In this document: positions 8,639 through 16,942 of the stretch, piece by piece
How the letters are laid out: each line of letters starts with the position of its first letter
Position numbering within the stretch: the first letter of the stretch is position 1
Source: Comamonas sp009360615
GTDB lineage: Bacteria; Pseudomonadota; Gammaproteobacteria; Burkholderiales; Burkholderiaceae_C
Direction: 5' to 3' (one strand)
DNA: 64,000 bases
NCBI RefSeq assembly: GCF_035784015.1
Contig: NZ_JALKOW010000001.1
Notes under the pieces: model-generated
What the model was told of the DNA's origin: nothing
What the model saw: only the letters and a program-made list of their open reading frames with translations
Database searches by the model: none
Made by a program: the position numbers and the translations under genes

Positions 8639-9015
8639 GGTGCAAAAAGCGGTCAAAGACTGGCAAAGCCTGGCTGTGCCGTCAGCGTACACAAGGCGCC
8701 GCTGCTCTTGAAGAGGGTGGGGCCTCAGGGGCCTCGATGGCCGAAGTGTGCCACGGGCCGGAGGATGCCGGCTTGCCTGCAGTCAATGACCCGCCCTGTC
8801 GTCCTATAAGAAAATGTCGACCATCTCAGCGCAGCCGCGCAACAGCACGGCGGTTGCTGCGGTATCGCGTGCGCGAATGCCGGCTTGCAGCCCGTCCCGC
8901 AAAGCCTGTGCTGCTGCGAAAGGAGATCGTCAACACGTTCTTAGCCTCAAGCCCGCTGCGCCAGGCATCACAATGGCAAGGAAAACAACCGAGCTGGAAC
9001 AAGGAGGGTGAGCTC
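8639..9015. other. Intergenic region between thyA and a lipoprotein gene
   Basis: This 377-base divergent spacer must hold the thyA promoter and probably that of the lipoprotein gene at 9016. I see a possible -10 box (TATAAG near 8807) for the rightward gene and an inverted GCCGG pair around 8758-8774. A 65-codon frame at 8814-9011 has no ribosome site and I do not call it. No known RNA motif is recognised. Confidence 0.5.
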
Positions 9016-9642
9016 ATGTCACGCAATTTTGTGGGTGCCGCAGCGGTTGCACTGGCCGCAGCTGCCTTGCTGGGCGCCTGCGACAAGACCAAGGCCCCGT
9101 CTCCCGCCATCGCCGCAGCGGCCGTGGATGCCTCGGCTCCGGCTCCGGCGGCAGCTGCCCGGCCCGCTACCCTGTCCGATGCCCGGGAGCCGGCTGCGAC
9201 GGCACAGATCGAGGAGGCGTCTGCAGACTCCCCGCAGGAGGTGCGTGTCCCCCATGTGATGAAGGAGGGCGAGACGGGACTGGACAGCCTCCAGCCCCTG
9301 CAGGGCAAGTACCGCTGGGATGGCGTGGACTATGTGCAGGACGGCGTGCTGGCCGAGCGGCTGAAGACGCTGATGGGCCATCAGTACGACACGCTGTTGA
9401 AGAACCTGCAGACGCTGGGTCCGCTGGAGCCTTCCGCAGGCCTGCTGTACGTAATGGGCAACCGCCAGCATCAGGGCGGCGAGGAAATGGCCGCCGTGGT
9501 GATCGACCCGGTGCGCAACGGCCTGCGCGTCTGGCTGCTCAGCGAGGGCAAGCAGACCGTGTTCACCGATGTGGACGGTGCAGACATTCCCTGGCCCAGT
9601 GCGGTGCAGAGCATGCTGCGCAATATCGTTGCCACCCACTGA
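9016..9642 (+). CDS. Hypothetical lipoprotein
   Basis: The 208-residue product starts with a lipoprotein signal and lipobox LGAC (Cys22), so it should be anchored to a membrane. An Ala/Pro-rich, low-complexity linker spans about 28-75 and a compact C-terminal domain of about 110 residues follows, with no motif known to me. The ATG at 9016 has a very strong ribosome site, AAGGAGGG, eight bases upstream. It is monocistronic and ends at a shared bidirectional terminator. The function is unknown. Confidence 0.8.
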   Translation: MSRNFVGAAAVALAAAALLGACDKTKAPSPAIAAAAVDASAPAPAAAARPATLSDAREPAATAQIEEASADSPQEVRVPHVMKEGETGLDSLQPLQGKYRWDGVDYVQDGVLAERLKTLMGHQYDTLLKNLQTLGPLEPSAGLLYVMGNRQHQGGEEMAAVVIDPVRNGLRVWLLSEGKQTVFTDVDGADIPWPSAVQSMLRNIVATH

Positions 9643-9660
9643 AGCCCAGGCTGCGGCCCG

Positions 9661-9696
9661 AAAAAAGCCCTGCCGGTCATGGCAGGGCTTTTTTTA
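9661..9696. terminator. Bidirectional terminator
   Basis: A 14-bp stem (9661-9674 with 9681-9694) has A- and T-rich ends on both sides. It sits between the convergent lipoprotein gene and the FAD-oxidase gene, so it can stop transcription from either strand. Confidence 0.85.
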
Positions 9697-9711
9697 TCGG
9701 TGGCGGCGAGA

Positions 9712-11142
9712 TCAGCCGCGCGTCAGCACCACGCCGGGATTCATGATGCCCTGCGGGTCCAGTGCCTGCTTGATGGCGCGCATCATCTGCAGCGCAACAG
9801 GGGACTGGTATTTTTCGAGCTTGTCCGTCTTGAGCGCACCCACGCCATGCTCGGCCGAGAACGAGCCGCCGAAGGCATCCACGGCCTCGTAGACCAGGTG
9901 GTTGACCAGGGCCTCCTTGTCGCGCAGAAAGGCCTTGCCGTCCTCGCCTTCGGGCACCTGCACGTTGTAGTGCAGATTGCCGTCGCCCAGATGGCCGAAG
10001 TTGACCAGCCGCACGCCGGGAATCTCGCGCTTGAGCACGGCGTCGGCATGCTCGACAAAGGCGGGAATGCGCGAGGCGGCGACCGAGATATCGTGCTTGA
10101 TGTTCAGGCCTTCCTCGGCCTGGGCCAGGGGAATGCTCTCGCGGATATGCCACAGGTCATGGGCCTGGGTCAGGTTCTCCGCCACTACGGCGTTGACCAC
10201 GCAGCCGTCTTCAAAGGCCAGCTCCAGCAGGTGCTCGAAGCGCAGGCGTGCATGCTGCTCGGACTCGCTGTCGCTGTTCTCCAGCAGCACGCAGTAGGGT
10301 GCTTCGTCGCCCATGTCGGCAAATGGCACGCGCAGCTGCGGCATGTGCTTGACGACCAGGCTCAGCGCAAACTGGCCCATGACTTCAAAGCCCGTCAGTC
10401 CCGCGCCCAGATGCTGGTGCGCCAGGCCCAGCAGGCGCACGGCGGCCTCCATGGAGGGCACGGCGGCAAAGGCCGTGAGCTGGGCGGCCGGCTGCGGGAA
10501 CAGCTTCATGGTGGCGGCGGTGATGATGCCCAGCGTGCCTTCGCTGCCGATGAACAGATCGCGCAGGTCATAGCCTGTGTTGTCCTTGCGCAGGCCCTTG
10601 AGTCCGTCCCAGATCTCGCCCTGGGGCGTCACCACTTCCAGGCCCAGGCACAGGTCGCGGGTATTGCCATAGCGCACCACCTGCGTGCCGCCGGCATTGG
10701 TGCCCAGATTGCCGCCAATCGTGCAGCTGCCTTCGGCGGCCAGCGACAGCGGGAACAGCAGGCCCTGCTGGTCAGCCAGATCCTGCAGGTTCTGCAAAAT
10801 GCAGCCGGCTTCGACGGTGAAGGTCAGATTGTCCTTGTCGATATGGCGCACGGCGTTCAGGCGCGTCAGGCTGAGCACGACCTGCTGGCCGCTGTCGTCG
10901 GGGGTGGAGCCTACGGAAAGCCCGGTATTGCCGCCCTGGGGCACGATCTGCACGCCGGCTGCGGCGCAGGCCTTGACCACACCGGCCACTTCGGCCGTGT
11001 TGCCGGGGCGCACCACGGCCAGGGACTTGCCGTGTACGCGCTTGCGCCAGTCCTGCTCGTAGGCGGTCAGATCGCCGTCGGTCAGCACATGGGTGGCGCC
11101 CACAATCTGGCGCAGGGATTCAAGCAAAGCGGTGGAAGTCAT
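9712..11142 (-). CDS. FAD-binding oxidoreductase, GlcD/D-lactate dehydrogenase type
   Basis: The 476-residue protein has the FAD-binding PCMH fold (PGNTAEVAGVVKAC, then VPQGGNTGLSVGSTP and GNLGTNAGGTQVVRYGNTRD) and the C-terminal FAD-oxidase domain (NFGHLGDGNLHYNV and FSAEHGVGALK, with metal and flavin ligands). This is the GlcD/LDH family of flavin 2-hydroxyacid dehydrogenases; members oxidise D-lactate, glycolate or D-2-hydroxyglutarate. The exact substrate cannot be fixed from the sequence. I take the ATG at 11142 because upstream residues are not homologous to the family. It is divergent from a LysR gene. Confidence 0.9.
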   Translation of the reverse strand: MTSTALLESLRQIVGATHVLTDGDLTAYEQDWRKRVHGKSLAVVRPGNTAEVAGVVKACAAAGVQIVPQGGNTGLSVGSTPDDSGQQVVLSLTRLNAVRHIDKDNLTFTVEAGCILQNLQDLADQQGLLFPLSLAAEGSCTIGGNLGTNAGGTQVVRYGNTRDLCLGLEVVTPQGEIWDGLKGLRKDNTGYDLRDLFIGSEGTLGIITAATMKLFPQPAAQLTAFAAVPSMEAAVRLLGLAHQHLGAGLTGFEVMGQFALSLVVKHMPQLRVPFADMGDEAPYCVLLENSDSESEQHARLRFEHLLELAFEDGCVVNAVVAENLTQAHDLWHIRESIPLAQAEEGLNIKHDISVAASRIPAFVEHADAVLKREIPGVRLVNFGHLGDGNLHYNVQVPEGEDGKAFLRDKEALVNHLVYEAVDAFGGSFSAEHGVGALKTDKLEKYQSPVALQMMRAIKQALDPQGIMNPGVVLTRG

Positions 11143-11285
11143 GGCAAGCAGGCCGCGGCAGGGGCGGCAGAGAGGGAAAACAGACGGAAATCCTAAGCCA
11201 GGCACAGGGGCGCAGCCGGAAAACCATGAAGCCGCAAGCGTAGAGCATGGCAGACTACGGGACAATCGAAATAAATTGCTTGGTT

Positions 11286-12245
11286 ATGCCGGTTTTTCCG
11301 AACAATATCAGCCTGCGCCAGCTGCGCGCCTTTGACGAGGTGGCGCGCCAGGGGGCGTTTGCCCCTGCGGCCCGCGAGCTGTGCCTGACGCAGTCGGCCC
11401 TGTCCGAATCCATTCGGCAGCTCGAAGAGGCCCTGGGTCTGCGGCTGTTTGACCGCACCACCCGCACCGTGGGGCTGACGGCCGCCGGTCAGGCCTTTTT
11501 GCTCGATGTACGCCAGGCCTTCGAGACGCTGGAACAGGGCTTCCAGAACCTCGGCGATCTGGCGGCATTGCGCCGGGGCAAGGTCCGCATTGCTGCCGCT
11601 CCGTCGGTGCTGGCCGTGTTGCTGCTGCCGGTGCTGCCGGCCTTGCGGGCCCGGCATCCGGGCATCGAAGTCGACCTCATCGAGGACAGTGCCGAAGGCA
11701 TCGCCCAGCGGGTGCAGGCCGGCAGCGTGGATTTCGGCGTGGGCGCGGCGCATCCTGCCGGCGGCGACTTGCTGACCCAGCCGCTGATCAGCGATGCCAT
11801 GGGGCTGGTGGCCAGGCTCGATGAACCCTTGCTGCAGGCGGGGCGGCTGACGGCGGCCGACCTTGCCCACCTGTCTTTTGTGGGGCTGACCACCGATACC
11901 GCCATCAGCCAGTTGCTGGCGGCGGCCCCGGGCATGCCGCAGAGCCTGCTGCAGACGCCGCTGCGCCTGTCCAATCCGCAATTGCTGTTCGAGGCCGTGA
12001 GCCTGGGTCTGGGCGCCAGCATTGTTCCGGCGCTGACGGCGCGTCACCCTTCGCTGGGCCTGCAGGGCAATCTGGGCTTTCGCCTGCTGGACGAGCCGCG
12101 CATTCTGCGCCGCACGCTGCTGATTCAGCGCCCGCGCCGTGCCCTCTCACCGGCCGCCCGGCTGCTGTTCGATGCGCTGGCGGCGCAGGTGCGCACGCTG
12201 GCGCAGTTTGACGGCATCACGCCTGATTGCGCCGGGCCGCCTTGA
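11286..12245 (+). CDS. LysR-family transcriptional regulator
   Basis: The 319-residue protein has the LysR winged helix-turn-helix at the N-terminus (LRQLRAFDEVARQGAFAPAARELCLTQSALSESIRQLEEALGLRLFDR, residues about 7-55) and a periplasmic-binding-like effector domain at 90-300. It lies back to back with the FAD-oxidase gene, with 143 bases between the starts; divergent LysR genes often control their neighbour, so the oxidase is the likely target. The inducer is unknown. I use the ATG at 11286; an upstream in-frame start at 11247 is less likely. Its 3' end overlaps the convergent DUF2069 gene by 29 bases. Confidence 0.92.
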   Translation: MPVFPNNISLRQLRAFDEVARQGAFAPAARELCLTQSALSESIRQLEEALGLRLFDRTTRTVGLTAAGQAFLLDVRQAFETLEQGFQNLGDLAALRRGKVRIAAAPSVLAVLLLPVLPALRARHPGIEVDLIEDSAEGIAQRVQAGSVDFGVGAAHPAGGDLLTQPLISDAMGLVARLDEPLLQAGRLTAADLAHLSFVGLTTDTAISQLLAAAPGMPQSLLQTPLRLSNPQLLFEAVSLGLGASIVPALTARHPSLGLQGNLGFRLLDEPRILRRTLLIQRPRRALSPAARLLFDALAAQVRTLAQFDGITPDCAGPP

Positions 12246-12648
12246 CGGCACGCTGGCGCAGGCGCACATGGGCCGCGCAGGCGATGAAGAGCAGCACGCA
12301 CAGCGCCACCTCTGCCATCGCCAGCCAGCGGCTGGGCGCGGCATCGCTCCAGGCCCGTACCACGCCTTCGGTGAAGTACAGCCAGACCATCAGGCTGAGC
12401 CAGCGGTAGGTGTACATGCGCCGCTTGAGCAGTCCGATCACGGCAAACGCCAGCGGCAAGGCCTTGAGAAACAGCCAGGTGCCGCCTTCGCGCAGCGGCG
12501 CCAGCCACAGTTCCCAGGCCACGCACAGCAGCATCAGTGCCAGCAGGCTGCCCACGGCCAGCCAGCGCGTGGCGGCCACATCGGAGCCGGGCTGCAGGAT
12601 TGGTGAGGAAGTGTTGTCGGCGGCTTGGGGCGAGAGGGCGTCGGTCAT
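12217..12648 (-). CDS. DUF2069 inner-membrane protein
   Basis: The 143-residue protein has a short polar N-terminus and four hydrophobic segments (about 28-46, 53-69, 76-92 and 103-122), with a basic C-terminus. The pattern matches the DUF2069 family of small proteobacterial membrane proteins, which in this lineage often sit beside the YihY-family gene. Function is unknown. The ATG at 12648 is preferred over an upstream extension. It overlaps the LysR gene 3' end by 29 bases and is divergent from the YihY gene. Confidence 0.85.
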   Translation of the reverse strand: MTDALSPQAADNTSSPILQPGSDVAATRWLAVGSLLALMLLCVAWELWLAPLREGGTWLFLKALPLAFAVIGLLKRRMYTYRWLSLMVWLYFTEGVVRAWSDAAPSRWLAMAEVALCVLLFIACAAHVRLRQRAVKAARRNQA

Positions 12649-12767
12649 AGCAGTGGCATCATATCGGTCATGGCAGCTCTGTTCGAATCCGCTCGTTTTG
12701 TTTTGCGTTCTGCACTTGATGTGGCGCAGCACCCGTCCTCCTTGTGCGTCCGCGAAGGAGCGCCGTC

Positions 12768-14507
12768 ATGAAGAAAAACGAGCGTGCCGGTTTCTGGGCG
12801 GCGCTGGAAGGCAAGACGCAGCAAGCCAGGCCGGCGGTCCAGGATAGGGGCCGGCTGGCGCAGACAGCGAATGCTGCCGCCGAGCCCAGGCCGATCAATC
12901 AGCGCCAGGAGCCCCGCCTGAACGCTCCGGCCTCACCGCTGGAGCCGGTCATCGAGCCCATGCACGGGCCCGTGCCGACGCCTGTCGCGTCTTCTGCGGC
13001 GGCATCCAGCGCCGCTGCACAGGGGGGGAGCCGCCACTCCGCGCCGAATGCGGCGCAAGGCCAGAGCCAGACAGTGGAGCCTGCGTTGTTTTCAGGCGGG
13101 GGCGACAGTCCAGGTGGCCGCTGCGAACGCGGGACGGAGCGCACGCCCGGCCCCAGACTCGACAGGGCCAGGGCGCTGGCCGCGGGCTGCAAGGATCTGG
13201 CCGGCCGCATCCCCAGGCCCCAGATGCCCAGCCAGCAGGAGCTCAAGATGGCCTTGCGGCGTCGCAGCCGCCGCGTGCAGCAGCGCCTGCGCACCTTTCC
13301 CTGGCACAACACGGCCCAGGTGCTGCTGGCACGCTTCAAGGAAGACCGGCTGGGCGTGACCGCCAGCAGCCTGACCTTTACCTCGCTGCTGGCGCTGGTG
13401 CCGTTCTTCACGGTGGCCCTGGCCTTGTTCACGGCCTTCCCGATCTTTGGCAAGGCGCAGAAGGTGCTGGAGCGCTGGCTGATGGACAGTCTGATTCCCG
13501 AGACCATTGCGCGCCAGGTGCTGGGCTATCTCACGCAGTTCGCTTCCAAGGCCAGCCAGCTGGGCCTGGTCGGCTTCTCCATTCTCATGGTCACGGCCAT
13601 TGCGCTGATCCTGACCATCGATCGCACGCTCAACAACATCTGGCGCGTGCGCCAGCTCAGGCCCCTGGGGCAGCGGGTGCTGATCTACTGGGCCGCCATC
13701 ACGCTGGGGCCGCTGCTGCTGGGTCTGAGCCTGGTGCTGTCGTCCTATGTGATGTCGGCATCCAGGGGGCTGGTCAATGCGCTGCCGGGTAGCCTGCGCT
13801 TTGTCTTTGATTCCATCGAGTTCGTGGTGCTGGCCGCCGGCATGGCGGGGCTCTACCACTATGTGCCGAACACCCCGGTGCGCTGGCGCCATGCACTGGT
13901 GGGGGGCGTGTTTGTGGCGGTGTTCATGGAGGTGGCCAAGAAGGTGCTGGGTCTCTATCTGTCTTCCGTGCCGACCTACTCGGTGATCTACGGGGCGTTT
14001 GCCACTCTGCCGATCCTGCTGATCTGGATGTATGTGGCCTGGAGCATCGTGTTGCTGGGGGCTCTGGTCACGGCCTACCTGCCGACCGTGCTCACGGGCG
14101 TGGAGCGCATGACGGGACATCGCGGCTGGCAGTTCGAGCTGGCCGTCGAGGTGCTGCAGTGCCTGGCCAAGGAACGCGAGCTGCCGCACAAGGGGCTCTT
14201 TGTGCACCAGCTGTCGAGGCGACTGCGCGTGGAAGCTTCCCAGATTCAGCCCGTGTTGCAGGCGCTGGCCCAGCTGGACTGGGTGGGGGCCGTACAGCCG
14301 CCCGATGCCTATGTATCGCTGGAGAGTACCGAGCCGCGCTATGTGCTGCTGGTCGATCCGCACGCCACGCGGGTCGAGCCGCTCGTGCAGAGCCTGTTGC
14401 TTGAGCCGTCCGAGGCGGTGCGGCCGCTGTGGCAGCGTGCCCAGTTCGATGCCATGACCGTGGCCGAGCTGATTGCCGCGCCTGCCGGAAATATTCATAG
14501 AGTTTGA
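12768..14507 (+). CDS. YihY/UPF0761 inner-membrane protein with long N-terminal extension
   Basis: The C-terminal 420 residues match the YihY/UPF0761 (RNase BN-like, now known not to be a nuclease) membrane family: FKEDRLGVTASSLTFTSLLALVPFFTVALA, six transmembrane segments, and a cytoplasmic C-terminal winged-helix-like part. The ATG at 12768 has a GAAGGAG site seven bases away and gives 579 residues. The first 152 are Ala/Pro/Gln/Arg-rich, low complexity and not typical of the family. An internal ATG at 13224 would give the normal length of 427 but has a poor ribosome site. The function is unknown. Confidence 0.85.
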   Translation: MKKNERAGFWAALEGKTQQARPAVQDRGRLAQTANAAAEPRPINQRQEPRLNAPASPLEPVIEPMHGPVPTPVASSAAASSAAAQGGSRHSAPNAAQGQSQTVEPALFSGGGDSPGGRCERGTERTPGPRLDRARALAAGCKDLAGRIPRPQMPSQQELKMALRRRSRRVQQRLRTFPWHNTAQVLLARFKEDRLGVTASSLTFTSLLALVPFFTVALALFTAFPIFGKAQKVLERWLMDSLIPETIARQVLGYLTQFASKASQLGLVGFSILMVTAIALILTIDRTLNNIWRVRQLRPLGQRVLIYWAAITLGPLLLGLSLVLSSYVMSASRGLVNALPGSLRFVFDSIEFVVLAAGMAGLYHYVPNTPVRWRHALVGGVFVAVFMEVAKKVLGLYLSSVPTYSVIYGAFATLPILLIWMYVAWSIVLLGALVTAYLPTVLTGVERMTGHRGWQFELAVEVLQCLAKERELPHKGLFVHQLSRRLRVEASQIQPVLQALAQLDWVGAVQPPDAYVSLESTEPRYVLLVDPHATRVEPLVQSLLLEPSEAVRPLWQRAQFDAMTVAELIAAPAGNIHRV

Positions 14508-14530
14508 TGGTGACGGATATCTATGAATAT
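14491..14530. repeat. Inverted repeat spanning the YihY stop codon
   Basis: A perfect 11-bp inverted repeat (14491-14501 and 14520-14530, ATATTCATAGA and its complement) has an 18-base spacer containing the YihY stop codon. It is AT-rich against a GC-rich background. It lacks a T-tract, so it is not a standard terminator; it could be a protein-binding site or an mRNA 3' hairpin. A GC hairpin follows at 14543-14562. Confidence 0.6.
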
Positions 14531-14630
14531 CTGCGGACAAGAGCCTGCCGCTGGCGGCAGGCCTCGCAGGGACCCGGGGCCGTCTGTGCTGCCCGCAAAG
14601 CAGACCCTCAGGCTGCCTCGGGGTGGGGAT

Positions 14631-14987
14631 CTACATCTTGATGCGGCCCATGAGGATGTCGCGCCACATCATCCAGTCGCCCAGAAAACTGTAGAGTGGT
14701 CGCTTGAAGCTGGCAGGTCTGTTTTTCTCGAAGCCGAAATGACCGACCCAGGCAAAGCCGTAGCCGCAGATCAGGCCCGCGAGCAGATACCACCAGTCGC
14801 CTGTCAGGAACAGTGCGAGCAGGAACACCAGCGAAAGGCTGGTGCCGATGAAGTGCAATCGTCTGCAGACGGGATGGCTGTGCTCGCCGAGGTAGAAGGG
14901 GTAGAACTCGGCAAAGCGCTTGAACTGGCGAGGGTCCACGCTGGCCTTGTCAGTGGGGTTCAGCTCTGAGGTCGTGGTCCGGGACAT
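14631..14987 (-). CDS. DUF962/Mpo1-like membrane protein
   Basis: This 118-residue protein belongs to the DUF962 (Mpo1/YGL010w-like) family: FAEFYPFYLGEHSHPVCRRLHFIGTS near the start with conserved His, then two or three hydrophobic segments and AWVGHFGFEKNRPA, a second conserved His motif. Yeast Mpo1 is an Fe-dependent dioxygenase of 2-hydroxy fatty acid alpha-oxidation; whether the bacterial protein does the same is an inference. It is a single gene, divergent from the hydrolase at 15240. Confidence 0.88.
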   Translation of the reverse strand: MSRTTTSELNPTDKASVDPRQFKRFAEFYPFYLGEHSHPVCRRLHFIGTSLSLVFLLALFLTGDWWYLLAGLICGYGFAWVGHFGFEKNRPASFKRPLYSFLGDWMMWRDILMGRIKM

Positions 14988-15239
14988 GGCAAACCTCCGG
15001 TGCGGTTGATGCTGTTTTTATACAGCCGGCAGTCTGGGCGGGCCAGCGGGTTAGCGAGTGCTGCCAGGCCGCCGCCAGCGCGTCCGTCACCTGAAGGACA
15101 GGCTGCATGCGGCAAGACTGCGCAAAATCGGTCAGATTCGCCATCTTTGCGGCCAGTCTCGCCTGCGGTCTGGCATCTGTCCGTGATCTCTTGCTAAGGT
15201 GGCGGTGCCGCCTCTTGCTCTTCAACCCCGAGACTGCCC

Positions 15240-16052
15240 ATGTTTGACGACCCCATGCCGCCCGTTGTGATCAGCTCCAGTGAAACCCGTGTCCAGGCGC
15301 CCGGCGGGCAACTGCATGTCAAGCGCTGGCAAGCGCAGGGTGCGGGGGCCAAGGCACCGCTGGTGCTGATGCATGACTCGCTGGGCAGTGTCGATCTGTG
15401 GCGCGAGTTTCCCGCTCAGCTGGCTGCGGCCACCGGGCGCGAGGTCATTGCCTATGACCGCCTGGGCTTCGGCCATTCGGACTCCAATCCGAACCGGCTT
15501 GAACCGAGTTTTGTGGAAAGCGAGGTCGAGGCCGGTTTCGCGCCGCTTCACAGGGCGCTGGGTCTGGGCGATTTCGTGATGCTGGGACACAGCGTGGGCG
15601 GCGGCATGGCGGCCATGGTGGCGGCCGCGTATGGACGGCAGTGTCAGGCGCTGATCACCGAATCGGCGCAGAGCTTTGTCGAAGACCGCACGCTGCAGGG
15701 CATCAGGGCGGCGCGCGACAGCTTTGCGCAGCCCGGCCAGCTCGAGCGCCTTGCCCGCTACCACGGCGAGAAGGCGGCCTGGGTGCTGTCGGCCTGGGTG
15801 GATACCTGGCTGAGCCCGCCATTTGCGCATTATCGGCTGGACGCGGCCTTGAAGCAGGTGCGTTGCCCGGTGCTGGCGATCCATGGCGAGCTCGACGAAT
15901 TCGGCTCCCTGGTGCATCCCGAGAACATCTGCACCTGGGCGCAAGGCCCTTGCGAAGCGGAAATCATTGCCGGCGGGGGCCATGTGCCGCACCGTGAGCT
16001 GCCCGATCGCATCAGCAGCCGCATCGCGGCTTTCCTGTCAAGAATCGCCTGA
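15240..16052 (+). CDS. Alpha/beta hydrolase
   Basis: The 270-residue protein has the alpha/beta hydrolase layout: an LVLMHDSLGSVDLW oxyanion-loop segment, a strand and turn DRLGFGHSD, the nucleophile elbow GHSVGGG (Ser about 120), an Asp in GELDEF, and the catalytic His in GGGHVPHREL near residue 250. The substrate is unknown; esterase, epoxide hydrolase or peptidase-like activities are possible. Its last 15 bases overlap the convergent gene at 16038-16925. Confidence 0.88.
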   Translation: MFDDPMPPVVISSSETRVQAPGGQLHVKRWQAQGAGAKAPLVLMHDSLGSVDLWREFPAQLAAATGREVIAYDRLGFGHSDSNPNRLEPSFVESEVEAGFAPLHRALGLGDFVMLGHSVGGGMAAMVAAAYGRQCQALITESAQSFVEDRTLQGIRAARDSFAQPGQLERLARYHGEKAAWVLSAWVDTWLSPPFAHYRLDAALKQVRCPVLAIHGELDEFGSLVHPENICTWAQGPCEAEIIAGGGHVPHRELPDRISSRIAAFLSRIA

Positions 16053-16925
16053 CTCTGCTTGATCCAGACGCTCGCGGGCGTAGTCGACCAGATCGGCCGG
16101 GTAGTGGGGGCTGCAGCGCAGGGCGCTGTCATCCCAGTCGTAGAGCACGGCCAGGGCGGCCACCTCGAGCGCCCAGTAGCCTGTGCCCAGCCATGGACCG
16201 CCTTTTTTCTGCTGCTTGGGCGAGAGCCTGAGGAACTCCTGGTACTGGGTTTGCAGATAGGGCAGCAGTGGTTCGGGCAGGGCTTCGAGCTGTTCGAAAA
16301 AAGGCTTCATGGCGCCGTAAGGGCGTTTGTGGAAAAGCTCCTCGCTGACCTGCTGCAACTGCAGGCCGCCTGCGCACAGGTAATCCAGCAACTGGTCGGT
16401 ATCGAAAGCCAGCACATGCTCAGCAAGTGCCGGCACGTCGTCCTGTGCATCCAGCAGTGTGGCCAGCGACAGCAGGGTCACGGCAATGGCGTACTCGTCA
16501 GTGCGCGTGTTGATGGGCGCAGCGACGCCATAGTCCTCGCCGGTTTCCTGCGCCATGCTGGCGCGCGCATGCTCGGCCACCGAGGCCGCATCCATCCACA
16601 GCGCGGCCACTTCCTGGTAGATAGGGCGCAGCACATCGCCGCCCAGGCCCAGATCGATGCCATGGATCAGCAGCCAGCGCGCCTGCGCGCCCACTTCCTT
16701 CCATTTCCAGTAGTTTTCCAGCGCGGCATATGCCTTGAAATCCAGGGGCGCTTGATAGCTGTCGCTGACTGCAAAGCGCGTGAGCGCGCTCAGTGCCTCC
16801 TTCCAGTCGGCTTTTTTGTCGCTCAGATGGAGACTGCGCCCGGGTTGCAGACCGTTCAGTGAAATCTTGGCCCATTCGGCGCAGGCGTCAGCCAGTGGGC
16901 CGTGGTGCTGGAAGGTGTGGCTCAT
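16038..16925 (-). CDS. PoNi-like (DUF1910/DUF1911) immunity protein
   Basis: The C-terminal half of this 295-residue protein matches the DUF1911 pattern: TRTDEYAIAVTLLSLATLL, D(Q)LLDYLCAGG, and the diagnostic GYWALEVAALAVLYDWDDSAL followed by YPADLVDYAR. The N-terminal part is compatible with the partner DUF1910 domain. These two domains are known as PoNi, the immunity protein against the PoNe DNase toxins carried by type VI and other contact systems. No PoNe, Rhs or secretion gene is visible within the window, so this would be an orphan or a domesticated copy. It follows a second hydrolase gene, 17 bases away on the same strand. Confidence 0.7.
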   Translation of the reverse strand: MSHTFQHHGPLADACAEWAKISLNGLQPGRSLHLSDKKADWKEALSALTRFAVSDSYQAPLDFKAYAALENYWKWKEVGAQARWLLIHGIDLGLGGDVLRPIYQEVAALWMDAASVAEHARASMAQETGEDYGVAAPINTRTDEYAIAVTLLSLATLLDAQDDVPALAEHVLAFDTDQLLDYLCAGGLQLQQVSEELFHKRPYGAMKPFFEQLEALPEPLLPYLQTQYQEFLRLSPKQQKKGGPWLGTGYWALEVAALAVLYDWDDSALRCSPHYPADLVDYARERLDQAESGDS

Positions 16926-16942
16926 GGCCCAAGCTTAATGGC

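Noticed and set aside
8814..9011. A 65-codon frame just before the lipoprotein at 9016
   Set aside because: It lacks a ribosome site and a recognisable pattern; the next gene has a much stronger start.
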